From: ZC4RG30 sp964456255
GTDB taxonomy: Bacteria > Pseudomonadota > Gammaproteobacteria > Steroidobacterales > Steroidobacteraceae
NCBI GenBank assembly: GCA_964456255.1
Contig: CAYWDZ010000095.1
Coordinates: 1-11,110, forward strand
DNA length: 11,110 nucleotides
Direction: 5' to 3'
Each line of letters opens with the position of its first letter. Position 1 is the first letter of the stretch. Positions 4,852 through 11,110 of the stretch are shown one piece after another. The notes under the pieces were generated by a model. It saw only the letters and a list, made by a program, of their open reading frames with translations, searched no databases and was not told the DNA's origin. The translations under genes were made by a program, and so were the position numbers.

Positions 4852-7800
4852 TCAGCGCGGCGGCGCCTTGATGAATTGCAGGACTATACCGCTGAGCATC
4901 TCATCAGCAGTTCCTACCGCATAGGCTTCCGAAAGGTGCGAGTGGTTGGGCAGCTGCAGCGCCACTGTAGGCATGCCCGCGGCCTTGCGGCCAGCGACGA
5001 GCTGTTCGGTTTCCGGAACGAAGTCCGGAGGGTCGAGTTCGGCCCACGCCACCAGCAGCGGCACGGGTACCTTGAACAGCTTCGGCAGCGCCGACATGTC
5101 GGCGTAGCGGCTTTCGTCATCGCCAAAGTAGGTCTTCCAGGTCGGGCCTGCCTGCAACACGCCCGACAGAATGACAGCGCCGGCCACCGCTGGCCTGGAC
5201 GTGCGCACCAGGTAGTCCGCAACATGCGCACCGCCGGCCGAGTGACCCCACAGGAAGATGCGCTCCGGATCCCCGCCGAACTCGCGCGCGTGCTCGCGCA
5301 GCCATTGCACGGCGCGCGCGACGTCGTCGGCGCCGGATGGATACTGGAACTGTGGCGCCAGCCGGTAATCCATGACGACGCCCACAAGGCCATGCTCGGC
5401 GGCCCAGTAGCCAATGTTGTCGTAGGCGAACTGGCCGGGCGAACTCTTCGTGCCGCGCGCAAAACCACCACCGTAGACGAACATCAGGATGGGGCGCGCA
5501 CCCGTGGCACCCTTGGCCGTGAACACATTGGCGCGATGACGCTCGTCGGGGCCATAGACCTCGTCGCGCCGCACCTGCACGCCATCATGGTTGAGCGCCG
5601 CATGCAGAGGCGCATACAACGCTGTCGTGCGCTGGGCTTCGATCTTCGCGCCGATCTCGCGCAGCGTGGCTGCGATCTCCGCGGACATCCCCGGAGGCGA
5701 TGCCGGCGCCGCAGCCCGAGTCGGCGGAGCCTGTGGTCCCGGTGCCTGCGCCCCTGTCGCTCCGCGCGGCGCGGCAGCAGGTGCGGGCGGGAACTGCGCC
5801 TGCTGCATCGCCATTGGCGGAACAGGCGCCAGCGTCGTGCGTCCCGTCACCGGATTCGCGTAGTGATAAGGAATCTCGTAAACAATGGGCAGCATCGACG
5901 CCACTGTACTGGGTGGTTCATCCGGCGCAAAGCCCGCAGTGGGACCGGGCATTCCGGTGCTCGGTGACTTCGCCCAGCCGCCGTCGTAGCCGGCGCCGAA
6001 GGTGTTGAAAGCGTGCACCTTGCTGAACTTCCAGATGCCGTCTTCCTTGACGATCTCGTTCTCGTAGATGGCTCCGCCCATCGAAGCGCGGCCGCCCATG
6101 CTCATCTGTTGCAGCATGCGCGCTCGCACTTTCGCGGTCTTGCCATCGTCGGCGACGCTGATCACCGGCTGCAGGTTCAGGTGATTGCCCAGCCGGCCTT
6201 CCACCGGCCCTTCCTGGCCGCGCCCGAACACTGCCACGAGGAACTCGCGCAGCCTGGGACCCTTGTAGACACCGCGCTGCGCCAGCTCGATGGATCCGTC
6301 GCGAGCAAAGATGTCAGCCAGCGGATTCCACAGGTTCTTGTCCAGGAAGTAGCCGTAGGCGCTTTCCAGGTTCTCGATCTCGTCGTAGTCCTGCACGCGC
6401 GCGATATCGTGCTCGGCTGTGGCAAGTACTACATCAATTCCCGGCATGGCGCGCTTGCCGCCCGAACCGCCGGTGCCGGGCGCAGGACGGAACACTGCCA
6501 GCGTGGGCGCGGCGCCAATGCCCGCCGGATAGGTGACCGGTTTGCCGGTGACGGGATTCGGGTAGTGGAACGCCGGAATCTGCTGCTTCGGAAAGATCGC
6601 GTATTTCTCTGTGGGAGGACGATCCGGTGGCAGCTTTGCCAAAGGCCCCGGCGCGGGTTCGGCACCCTTCGACCAGCCCTGATCGTAGTCGGTGATGAAG
6701 GTCGGGTAGAAATGCACGGCACTGAACTTCCACACGCCGCGTTCCTTCACCAACGTGTTCTCGTAGATGCCCTCGCTCCACTGACCCTTTCCACCGATGT
6801 GGCCGGTCATGCTGAACTCGCGGCTGCGGATGCGCGCGGAAAGGCCATCCGGTGCCACCGTGACGATGGGCTGCAGCTGGATGTGATCGTTGAGCCAACC
6901 GGCTTCCAGGCCGGCCGGCCCCAGCGTGCCGAGGTACTCGCGCACGCGGTTCCTGCCCACATACACGCCCTGCTGCGCGACTTCGATGGTGCCACGGTCA
7001 GCAAACAGGTCGGCCATCTGGTCCCATTGCGCACGATCCATGTAGTAGCCATAGATGCGCTGCAGGTTCTCGATCTGCTGTTCGTCCCGCAGCAGTGCGG
7101 CGCGCCTGGCCAGATTGTCCGCGTCGATCGCCGGCTGGCCGTCCTTCGACAATGGACGCGCGCCCGGGTCGCGCCAGGCGCGGCCACCTTCAGGCGTGCC
7201 CGGATTCGCGTAGTGGAAGGGTGCAATGCAGGCCTTGGGAAACCCGTCGCACTCGACATTGCGTGGCTGGTCGGCAGGATGCGCCAGGCGGCGCGCCGGT
7301 CGCGCGGCCGGTGCCGCACCATTTGCCGGGGCCTGTGGCGCGACCCACCCTGTCGCGTACGGCGCGCTGAAGCCGGAGTAGTAATCCAGACGCGCAATCT
7401 TCCAGACACCGCCCTCCTTGCGGTACTGCATCTCGTACACGCCCTCAGCCCAGGTCGCGTTGCCGCCGAAAGATCCGAACATCGCGTAGGCACGCCAGCG
7501 ACCCTTGGCCGTGTTGCCGCCAGGGTCCAGATGCACCACGGGCTGGATGTTCATGTGGTTGTACAGGCGACCGTCGCCCAGACCCACCTGACCCACAGGT
7601 ACATTGCCGACATTGCGATACAGGTGTTCGCGGATGCTGGCCTTGCCGATGAAGGTACCGGCTGGATAGTTCGCCACCGCGTCATCGGTGAAATACTCGG
7701 CCAGGTCGGCCCACAGCCCCTTGTCGAGGAAATAGCCGTAGCTGCGCTGCAGGCGCTTGATGGCGCTGATGTCCTCGGCGGCCTGGACGTTGTAGGCGAG

Positions 7801-7899
7801 GCGCGCAAGGCGTTCGCGCGTATCCATTTGCGGCGCCTGTGCAAATGAAGCTACTGCACACACCAGGCCGGTCAGCGCCACCCAATGCATGCCGCGCAT
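4852..7899 (-). CDS. Exported fusion: three SnoaL/NTF2-like domains plus C-terminal alpha/beta hydrolase
   Basis: The 1015-aa protein begins with a Sec signal peptide (cleavage near SFA-QAP, 20). Three NTF2/SnoaL-like domains follow, at about 42-182, 273-408 and 505-640. Each opens with an [IL]-x-x-L-x-x-x-YGY-x-x-D-x-x-x-W helix and has an H-x-x-x-Q-P strand and a final VWK strand. Each is trailed by a linker containing HY[AP]NP (229, 445, 679). After a Pro/Ala-rich tether (690-737) comes a carboxylesterase-type alpha/beta hydrolase (about 755-1013): oxyanion YGGGFARGT (809-817), nucleophile GHSAG with S887, probable acid D956 in AELDPP, and probable base H988 in NHSHLS. Asp/His positions resembling those of dehydratase-type NTF2 enzymes recur (D59/H115, D288/H339, D520/H573). 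The ATG at 7899 lies one base after the upstream stop, so translation is likely coupled; an ATG at 7890 is possible. Substrate unknown. Confidence 0.9.
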   Translation of the reverse strand: MRGMHWVALTGLVCAVASFAQAPQMDTRERLARLAYNVQAAEDISAIKRLQRSYGYFLDKGLWADLAEYFTDDAVANYPAGTFIGKASIREHLYRNVGNVPVGQVGLGDGRLYNHMNIQPVVHLDPGGNTAKGRWRAYAMFGSFGGNATWAEGVYEMQYRKEGGVWKIARLDYYSGFSAPYATGWVAPQAPANGAAPAARPARRLAHPADQPRNVECDGFPKACIAPFHYANPGTPEGGRAWRDPGARPLSKDGQPAIDADNLARRAALLRDEQQIENLQRIYGYYMDRAQWDQMADLFADRGTIEVAQQGVYVGRNRVREYLGTLGPAGLEAGWLNDHIQLQPIVTVAPDGLSARIRSREFSMTGHIGGKGQWSEGIYENTLVKERGVWKFSAVHFYPTFITDYDQGWSKGAEPAPGPLAKLPPDRPPTEKYAIFPKQQIPAFHYPNPVTGKPVTYPAGIGAAPTLAVFRPAPGTGGSGGKRAMPGIDVVLATAEHDIARVQDYDEIENLESAYGYFLDKNLWNPLADIFARDGSIELAQRGVYKGPRLREFLVAVFGRGQEGPVEGRLGNHLNLQPVISVADDGKTAKVRARMLQQMSMGGRASMGGAIYENEIVKEDGIWKFSKVHAFNTFGAGYDGGWAKSPSTGMPGPTAGFAPDEPPSTVASMLPIVYEIPYHYANPVTGRTTLAPVPPMAMQQAQFPPAPAAAPRGATGAQAPGPQAPPTRAAAPASPPGMSAEIAATLREIGAKIEAQRTTALYAPLHAALNHDGVQVRRDEVYGPDERHRANVFTAKGATGARPILMFVYGGGFARGTKSSPGQFAYDNIGYWAAEHGLVGVVMDYRLAPQFQYPSGADDVARAVQWLREHAREFGGDPERIFLWGHSAGGAHVADYLVRTSRPAVAGAVILSGVLQAGPTWKTYFGDDESRYADMSALPKLFKVPVPLLVAWAELDPPDFVPETEQLVAGRKAAGMPTVALQLPNHSHLSEAYAVGTADEMLSGIVLQFIKAPPR
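5851..7776 (-). repeat. Three-copy protein-level repeat (NTF2-like domain plus HYxNP linker)
   Basis: Within the fusion gene a unit of about 215-235 codons recurs three times: about 7204-7776, 6556-7080 and 5851-6384. The YGY helix motif falls at residues 54, 283 and 515, and the linker motif at 229, 445 and 679. Copies two and three are most alike (QRGVY/QQGVY, GIYEN, LQP). Divergence is already strong at DNA level, so the duplication is old. Confidence 0.85.
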
Positions 7900-7900
7900 C

Positions 7901-8191
7901 TCAGGACACCCAGTGCTGATCGATGGCCGCGATATCGGCGTTCAATGCATGGGCCGGGGGCACTGCAGCGGCCGGATGCAATGAATACGGTGGATACGCC
8001 GTGAAGACGTCATCGAGCTGCCAGTCGCCGCAGGGATCGGGCCATGCCGACGCATTGACCAGGCAGGCAGCGGGCGTGGCGGCCTGCAGCAGTGAAGCCG
8101 GCAGCCATGCCGCCACCGACATTCCACCAACGGTGACGCCGACCTTGCCCAGGAACCCGCGCCGCGGCAGTTTTGGCGAGCTGTCCTGCAT
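7901..8191 (-). CDS. Small twin-arginine (Tat) signal protein, 96 aa
   Basis: This is a short protein with a Tat-type N-terminus: PRRGFLGKVG (9-18) followed by a mildly hydrophobic stretch ending near ASLLQAA (32-38). The mature part is only about 58 residues, with two cysteines (C43, C54), a DPCGDWQLDDVF segment and several Pro/Ala. No catalytic or cofactor motif is visible and I do not recognise a family. It sits between the oxygenase gene (stop 12 bases upstream) and the NTF2/hydrolase fusion (start one base after its stop), so all three are expressed together. SD GGAG in AGCGGAGCCACC precedes the ATG. It may be a small subunit or export partner of a neighbour, as in Tat hitchhiker pairs; that is inference. 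Confidence 0.75.
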   Translation of the reverse strand: MQDSSPKLPRRGFLGKVGVTVGGMSVAAWLPASLLQAATPAACLVNASAWPDPCGDWQLDDVFTAYPPYSLHPAAAVPPAHALNADIAAIDQHWVS

Positions 8192-8203
8192 GGTGGCTCC
8201 GCT

Positions 8204-9619
8204 TCAGGCCTTGAAGGGCGGCAGGTCGGCTGCGGCGTACCAGTTCGTGTGCGTACCACTGCGGAGCCGGAACGGCAGCTTCACCGTGGCGATGGTGCCT
8301 TCCTCGAGGCGCTGCGCGTCGACGATGACCAGCTCGCTGCACATGGTCTCGTAGTTGCTCGCGATGCTCAGCAGGTAACCGTCGCCCTCGCCCTTGCTGC
8401 CCTTGCGGGGCACGAACATACACTCCTGCAGACTCTGCACATCGCCGACGAAATACTTGCCCGGCTCGGCCCTGGGATTCTTCACGTCCACGCGCAGGAA
8501 CTGGTTGGTGACGCGCCCGCCATTGCGGCCACCCCTGGCCTCATCAAAGGGCAGCGACGGATCGCGGTTGCCCACAAAGCAGTAGCGGTAGTCGTAGCCA
8601 AGGTAGCGATCGTCCATGCGCGCCAGTACGCCGTTTGCCGTGGAGATCACCTCTTCATCGAAGGTGTCCTTGTTCGGCGAGCGCATGTCAAAGGTCCAGC
8701 GGCGGATCTGCGAAGGGTCGCGCTCGCCACTGGAGGTGGGCAGATCCATGATCACCTTGCCGTCCGGCGTGTCGACCGCATTCAGGAAATGCAGCGTATT
8801 GCGTGCCGGGCCCTTGAACCAGCGCACATCCCTGGTGCCGCCATCGCGCGGCAGGATGCCCACCATGGTCGGCAGGTCACCGTTCCATTCCCACATTGGC
8901 TCGCCCTTCTTCAGGCGTTCGTCGCTGGTGGTGCGTGCCACCACCGGGAACACGATGTGCTTCTTCGTGATCGCGATGTCGTGCATGATTCCGACGTACG
9001 GCGCCTTGAACCACACTTCGTGCTTGATGCGCCCGTCCTTGCCGACGATGTACGACACCACATCGTCGGTCAGATCGCCCTTGGCCTGGTATCCGTAGGC
9101 GATCATCTCGCCGGTCTCGTAGTCGATCTTCGGATGGGCCGACATCGACGTGCCCTTGTACTTGCCGTGGAAGTCCCACTCGCCCTGGGTTTCGAGCGTG
9201 TGCGGATCGATGACCCACGGCAGCGAGTCTTCCTTCAGGGTGAGCAGCTTGCCGCCATGCCAGTACATGTGCGTATTGGCTGCAGACCGGCTGATCTTCG
9301 CCACCGCAGGATCATCCGTGTAGTGATTGCGATAAACGCCGAACAGGCGCTTGTGGGCGGCACGCTCTGCCATGAGCCGGGCCGTCTTCACATAGCGCCC
9401 ACGATAATTGACGTTGCCGTCCTTGAAATTGAAACGGCTGACATGGCCATCACCATTGAAGCCGGTGGGCCATTCGTTCTGCGGCGGTCGATACTGGAAA
9501 TCGCACTGCATGCGATAGAAGTTGCCTTCGATATCGGACGGGATCTTTCCCCACACCTCACAATCGAAGACGTCGGCCTCGAAGCGCGTCGGGGCATTGA
9601 ACCCCGTGGTCGAGAACAT
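8204..9619 (-). CDS. Carotenoid cleavage oxygenase family, lignostilbene-dioxygenase-like
   Basis: This is a non-haem iron(II) dioxygenase of the RPE65/carotenoid oxygenase fold, probably 471 aa and cytoplasmic (no signal peptide seen). The four iron-binding histidines are H162 (MSAHPKID), H213 (MHDIAIT), H277 (LHFLNAVD) and H457 (SGTHTNW). Y96 (FGVYRN) and K129 (TLKEDS) match in spacing the Tyr/Lys pair that lignostilbene dioxygenases such as NOV1 use to bind the substrate phenol. A phenolic stilbene or related dimer, cleaved to two aldehydes, is therefore the best guess. The start is taken at ATG 9619, giving MFSTTGFNAPTRFEADV like family N-termini; GTG at 9640 is an alternative. The frame is open to 9835, but the extra N-terminus would translate a terminator. 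First gene of the operon. Confidence 0.92.
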   Translation of the reverse strand: MFSTTGFNAPTRFEADVFDCEVWGKIPSDIEGNFYRMQCDFQYRPPQNEWPTGFNGDGHVSRFNFKDGNVNYRGRYVKTARLMAERAAHKRLFGVYRNHYTDDPAVAKISRSAANTHMYWHGGKLLTLKEDSLPWVIDPHTLETQGEWDFHGKYKGTSMSAHPKIDYETGEMIAYGYQAKGDLTDDVVSYIVGKDGRIKHEVWFKAPYVGIMHDIAITKKHIVFPVVARTTSDERLKKGEPMWEWNGDLPTMVGILPRDGGTRDVRWFKGPARNTLHFLNAVDTPDGKVIMDLPTSSGERDPSQIRRWTFDMRSPNKDTFDEEVISTANGVLARMDDRYLGYDYRYCFVGNRDPSLPFDEARGGRNGGRVTNQFLRVDVKNPRAEPGKYFVGDVQSLQECMFVPRKGSKGEGDGYLLSIASNYETMCSELVIVDAQRLEEGTIATVKLPFRLRSGTHTNWYAAADLPPFKA

Positions 9620-9697
9620 CGGATGTCCGCGAAAATCCACCGCCACCACACACCCCTCACGACCAGCGGTTGCCGCTTCTCTTGATTTGTCTCGCCG

Positions 9698-9703
9698 ATC
9701 ATA
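9698..9703 (-). promoter_or_regulatory. Possible -10 box for the oxygenase operon
   Basis: TATGAT on the minus strand (5 of 6 consensus) lies about 80 bases before the proposed oxygenase start and after the upstream terminator, where a promoter is needed. No good -35 hexamer lies at the right distance, so an activator or another sigma factor may be involved. The call is weak. Confidence 0.3.
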
Positions 9704-9767
9704 AGCCCAAGCGGCGGCCGTTCGCATGAGCCAGGCCCGGAGCAGGCCAGACCGGGGGTCGCGATCA

Positions 9768-9791
9768 GATGCCGACTCTGAAGCCGGCATC
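9768..9791. repeat. Hairpin upstream of the oxygenase operon
   Basis: GATGCCG (9768-9774) and CGGCATC (9785-9791) are perfect 7-base arms around a 10-base centre, with a further CT/AG pairing that closes a CTGA tetraloop. It lies between the G8 terminator and the candidate -10 box. It may be an operator or a secondary 3' hairpin; it has no U tract. Confidence 0.4.
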
Positions 9792-9799
9792 CAGGAAAG

Positions 9800-9829
9800 A
9801 AAAAAGCCCCCGGCACAGGCCGGGGGCTT
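9800..9829 (-). terminator. Intrinsic terminator after the G8/CEMIP-like gene
   Basis: On the minus strand, AAGCCCCCGGC-CUGU-GCCGGGGGCUU forms an 11 bp stem (9819-9829 with 9804-9814) ending in six U (9800-9805). It begins about 24 bases after the stop codon of the beta-helix gene. It separates that gene from the oxygenase operon. On the plus strand the tail is only TTCTTC, so it works mainly leftward. Confidence 0.9.
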
Positions 9830-9853
9830 CTTCATCGAACGACAGGCTTCAGC

Positions 9854-11110
9854 TTAGCGGCTGGCCTGGAGGCTCGCTCCGCCACCAGGGGCGCCGGTGC
9901 CCGGATCACCGGGGGAGACAAGCTTGACCCAGAGCGCATCCTTGTCCTTGAAGTACGAAGTCTCGCTGGCCTTGCGCAGCGCATCCAGGCTGGTTTGCTC
10001 CGCACCCGCGGCTGCCTTGGTGAATCCCGGCAGCTGGAAGATGACCCAGGAACCCTTGTCCAGCTCCGTGACGCTGAGGCTCACGTCCTTCCTTTCGGTT
10101 GTCACCTTGATCTCGGTACCGGCACGAACGTTGCCCGAAGTTACGGTGTAGTCCTTGCCGTTGCGGCTGAGGACGATTGGCTCCTGGGGAGCTCCGCCGC
10201 CCGCGCCACCGAAACCGCCACCTCCACGGCGAGCGGGCGCTGCACCGGCACCGCCTGGGCCGCCGGGACCCGCGGCGCCAGGACCGCCAGCTCCAGCTCT
10301 CTGAGGCGCTGCGCCAGGACCAGCACCACCGCCGAACCCTGCGCCGCCAGGAGCTGCGCCCGGACCGGCACCAGCGCCACCGGGAGCCGCGCCAGGACCG
10401 GCACCACCGCCTCGCGGGGCGCCGCCGCCACGAGCACCGAAGCCGCCGAATCCACCGCCGCCGCCGCCACCAGCCCCGCCGATATTCATGCGTCCGATGT
10501 CGCCCTTGCACACTGCGGCATTCCAGTCGGGCTTGATCACACAGTCTTCCGTATCGACTGCAATGCTGTCGTTGACGCCGTCATGAATGAGAACGTGGGA
10601 ATTGGGACCCATGCCGAGCGAGCCATCCCGGTCGAGGTACGCAGCAGTCTTGTAGGAAGAGCTGCCGCCGTTGTCGTTGGCCCAGCGGGCGTTGCCCTCC
10701 ATCGGCGGGAAGTACACCGGCTTGGCGTTCTCGAACTTCACCTTCTCGAACGCGTTGTTGGTGCTGACGCCGAAGCTGCTGAACAGCAGGTTGGAGATTC
10801 CGCCTGCCTTGCGCTGGGCGTTGTCCTGGAAGTTGCGGAACGTCGAGTTCACGATGTCATGACGGTAGTCATAGTACTCGTAGCCGCGGATCGGGAAGTC
10901 CGGCAGTGCCGGCTTCGGCAGGCTGCGACCGTAAGCCTTCTCCTCGGGAGTCTGGGGGTTGCCCACATTCTCGGTCTCGCCGACGAACAGCGAGTCAACG
11001 ACCCGCGACGTGTATTCGTAACGGCCGAACGCGCCGGAAGCGTGTGTGAAGCCAAAGGCGTTGTCGGCGAACTTGATGTTCCTGAACAGGTGCATCTCGC
11101 CGCGGCCCCA
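9854..11110 (-). CDS. G8/CEMIP-like beta-helix protein, C-terminal part (cut by window edge)
   Basis: The frame is open through the right edge, giving the last 418 residues (WGRGE plus 413 from a methionine at 11095 that is probably internal). The visible N-terminal half resembles the right-handed beta-helix of G8-domain/CEMIP-TMEM2-like proteins: ahead-to-tail motifs HLFRNIKFADNAFGFTHA, FPIRGYEYYDYRHDIVNSTF and FEKVKFENAKPVYF. Some relatives act on polysaccharides such as hyaluronan, but the substrate here is unknown. About 98 residues of Gly/Ala/Pro-rich low complexity (10187-10480) follow. The protein ends in a compact domain containing VTELDKGSWVIFQLPGF and TSYFKDKDALWVKL. An extracytoplasmic location is likely, but the N-terminus is missing. 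It ends 24 bases before a strong terminator, so it is a separate unit from the oxygenase operon. Confidence 0.75.
   Translation of the reverse strand, partial: WGRGEMHLFRNIKFADNAFGFTHASGAFGRYEYTSRVVDSLFVGETENVGNPQTPEEKAYGRSLPKPALPDFPIRGYEYYDYRHDIVNSTFRNFQDNAQRKAGGISNLLFSSFGVSTNNAFEKVKFENAKPVYFPPMEGNARWANDNGGSSSYKTAAYLDRDGSLGMGPNSHVLIHDGVNDSIAVDTEDCVIKPDWNAAVCKGDIGRMNIGGAGGGGGGGFGGFGARGGGAPRGGGAGPGAAPGGAGAGPGAAPGGAGFGGGAGPGAAPQRAGAGGPGAAGPGGPGGAGAAPARRGGGGFGGAGGGAPQEPIVLSRNGKDYTVTSGNVRAGTEIKVTTERKDVSLSVTELDKGSWVIFQLPGFTKAAAGAEQTSLDALRKASETSYFKDKDALWVKLVSPGDPGTGAPGGGASLQASR
10187..10480 (-). repeat. Gly/Ala/Pro-rich low-complexity tract with 11-residue repeats
   Basis: This in-frame tract encodes almost only Gly, Ala, Pro and Arg. 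The unit GAGPGAAPGGA occurs twice back to back, and a third copy, GAGPGAAPQRA, follows after four residues (codons in 10295-10405). Poly-Gly flanks occur at both ends. It interrupts an otherwise beta-rich protein, so it is probably a flexible spacer or a slippage-prone expansion. Confidence 0.85.

Noticed and set aside
4555..5967. 470-codon open frame on the plus strand
   Set aside because: It crosses antisense over two real minus-strand genes and is rich in Arg/His in the manner of shadow frames.
6013..7848. 611-codon open frame on the plus strand
   Set aside because: It lies entirely antisense to the NTF2/hydrolase fusion, shows no domain motifs, and is explained by GC-rich codon bias that keeps the opposite frame open.
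7843..7899. Lipoprotein signal in the fusion protein (Cys14)
   Set aside because: The preceding residues (TGLV) do not fit a lipobox, while a Sec cleavage site after SFA fits well.
8249..9685. 478-codon open frame on the plus strand
   Set aside because: It is antisense to the carotenoid oxygenase, which has all four iron ligands; the plus frame has no recognisable motif or ribosome-binding site.
10295..10405. CRISPR-like repeat array
   Set aside because: The repeats are in-frame codons for an 11-residue Gly/Ala/Pro unit with no spacers, inside a coding region.

Overview
The window is a GC-rich (roughly 60-65 % by eye), densely coded bacterial stretch. It joins a core operon to an accessory block of mostly exported proteins. 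The left edge holds rimP and the first half of nusA on the minus strand. Their sequences look proteobacterial, most likely gammaproteobacterial. The accessory families (DUF6152-like proteins, lignostilbene-type carotenoid oxygenase, NTF2-like proteins, G8/CEMIP-like beta-helix) would suit a Steroidobacter/Nevskia-like lineage, but that placement is a guess.

Layout. 1-1325: nusA (3' end outside the window) and rimP, overlapping by ATGA, minus strand. 1326-1494: a long rimP leader with a good sigma70-type promoter and two tandem intrinsic terminators between promoter and start codon. 1495-1608: intergenic, with an interrupted palindrome. 1609-2995: minus-strand pair of an exported protein of unknown function (256 aa) and an isoprenylcysteine/phospholipid-type membrane methyltransferase. 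2996-3065: divergent control region with two inverted repeats. 3066-3923: tandem plus-strand pair of DUF6152-like exported proteins. 3933-9619: a tight minus-strand operon, transcribed right to left: lignostilbene-type carotenoid oxygenase, a 96-aa Tat-signal protein, a 1015-aa fusion of three NTF2/SnoaL-like domains with an alpha/beta hydrolase, and a 299-aa exported paralogue of the 256-aa protein. 9620-9853: promoter region and an intrinsic terminator. 9854-11110: C-terminal part of a beta-helix G8/CEMIP-like protein with a long Gly/Ala/Pro insertion.

How the genes may work together. The oxygenase has the four iron-binding histidines and also the Tyr/Lys pair that lignostilbene dioxygenases use to hold the phenol of their substrate. 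A phenolic stilbene or related phenylpropanoid dimer is therefore the best substrate guess. The downstream fusion offers three dehydratase/isomerase-type NTF2 folds and an esterase in one exported chain, so the operon reads as a multi-step aromatic or ester catabolic module with periplasmic steps. Two DUF6152-like proteins lie next to it, each predicted to mature to an N-terminal His-His. They are bracketed by the two paralogues that share a conserved Cys pair. The most unusual items are the triple-NTF2/hydrolase fusion, the possible N-terminal-His metal site, the paired-paralogue arrangement, and the double-terminator rimP leader.
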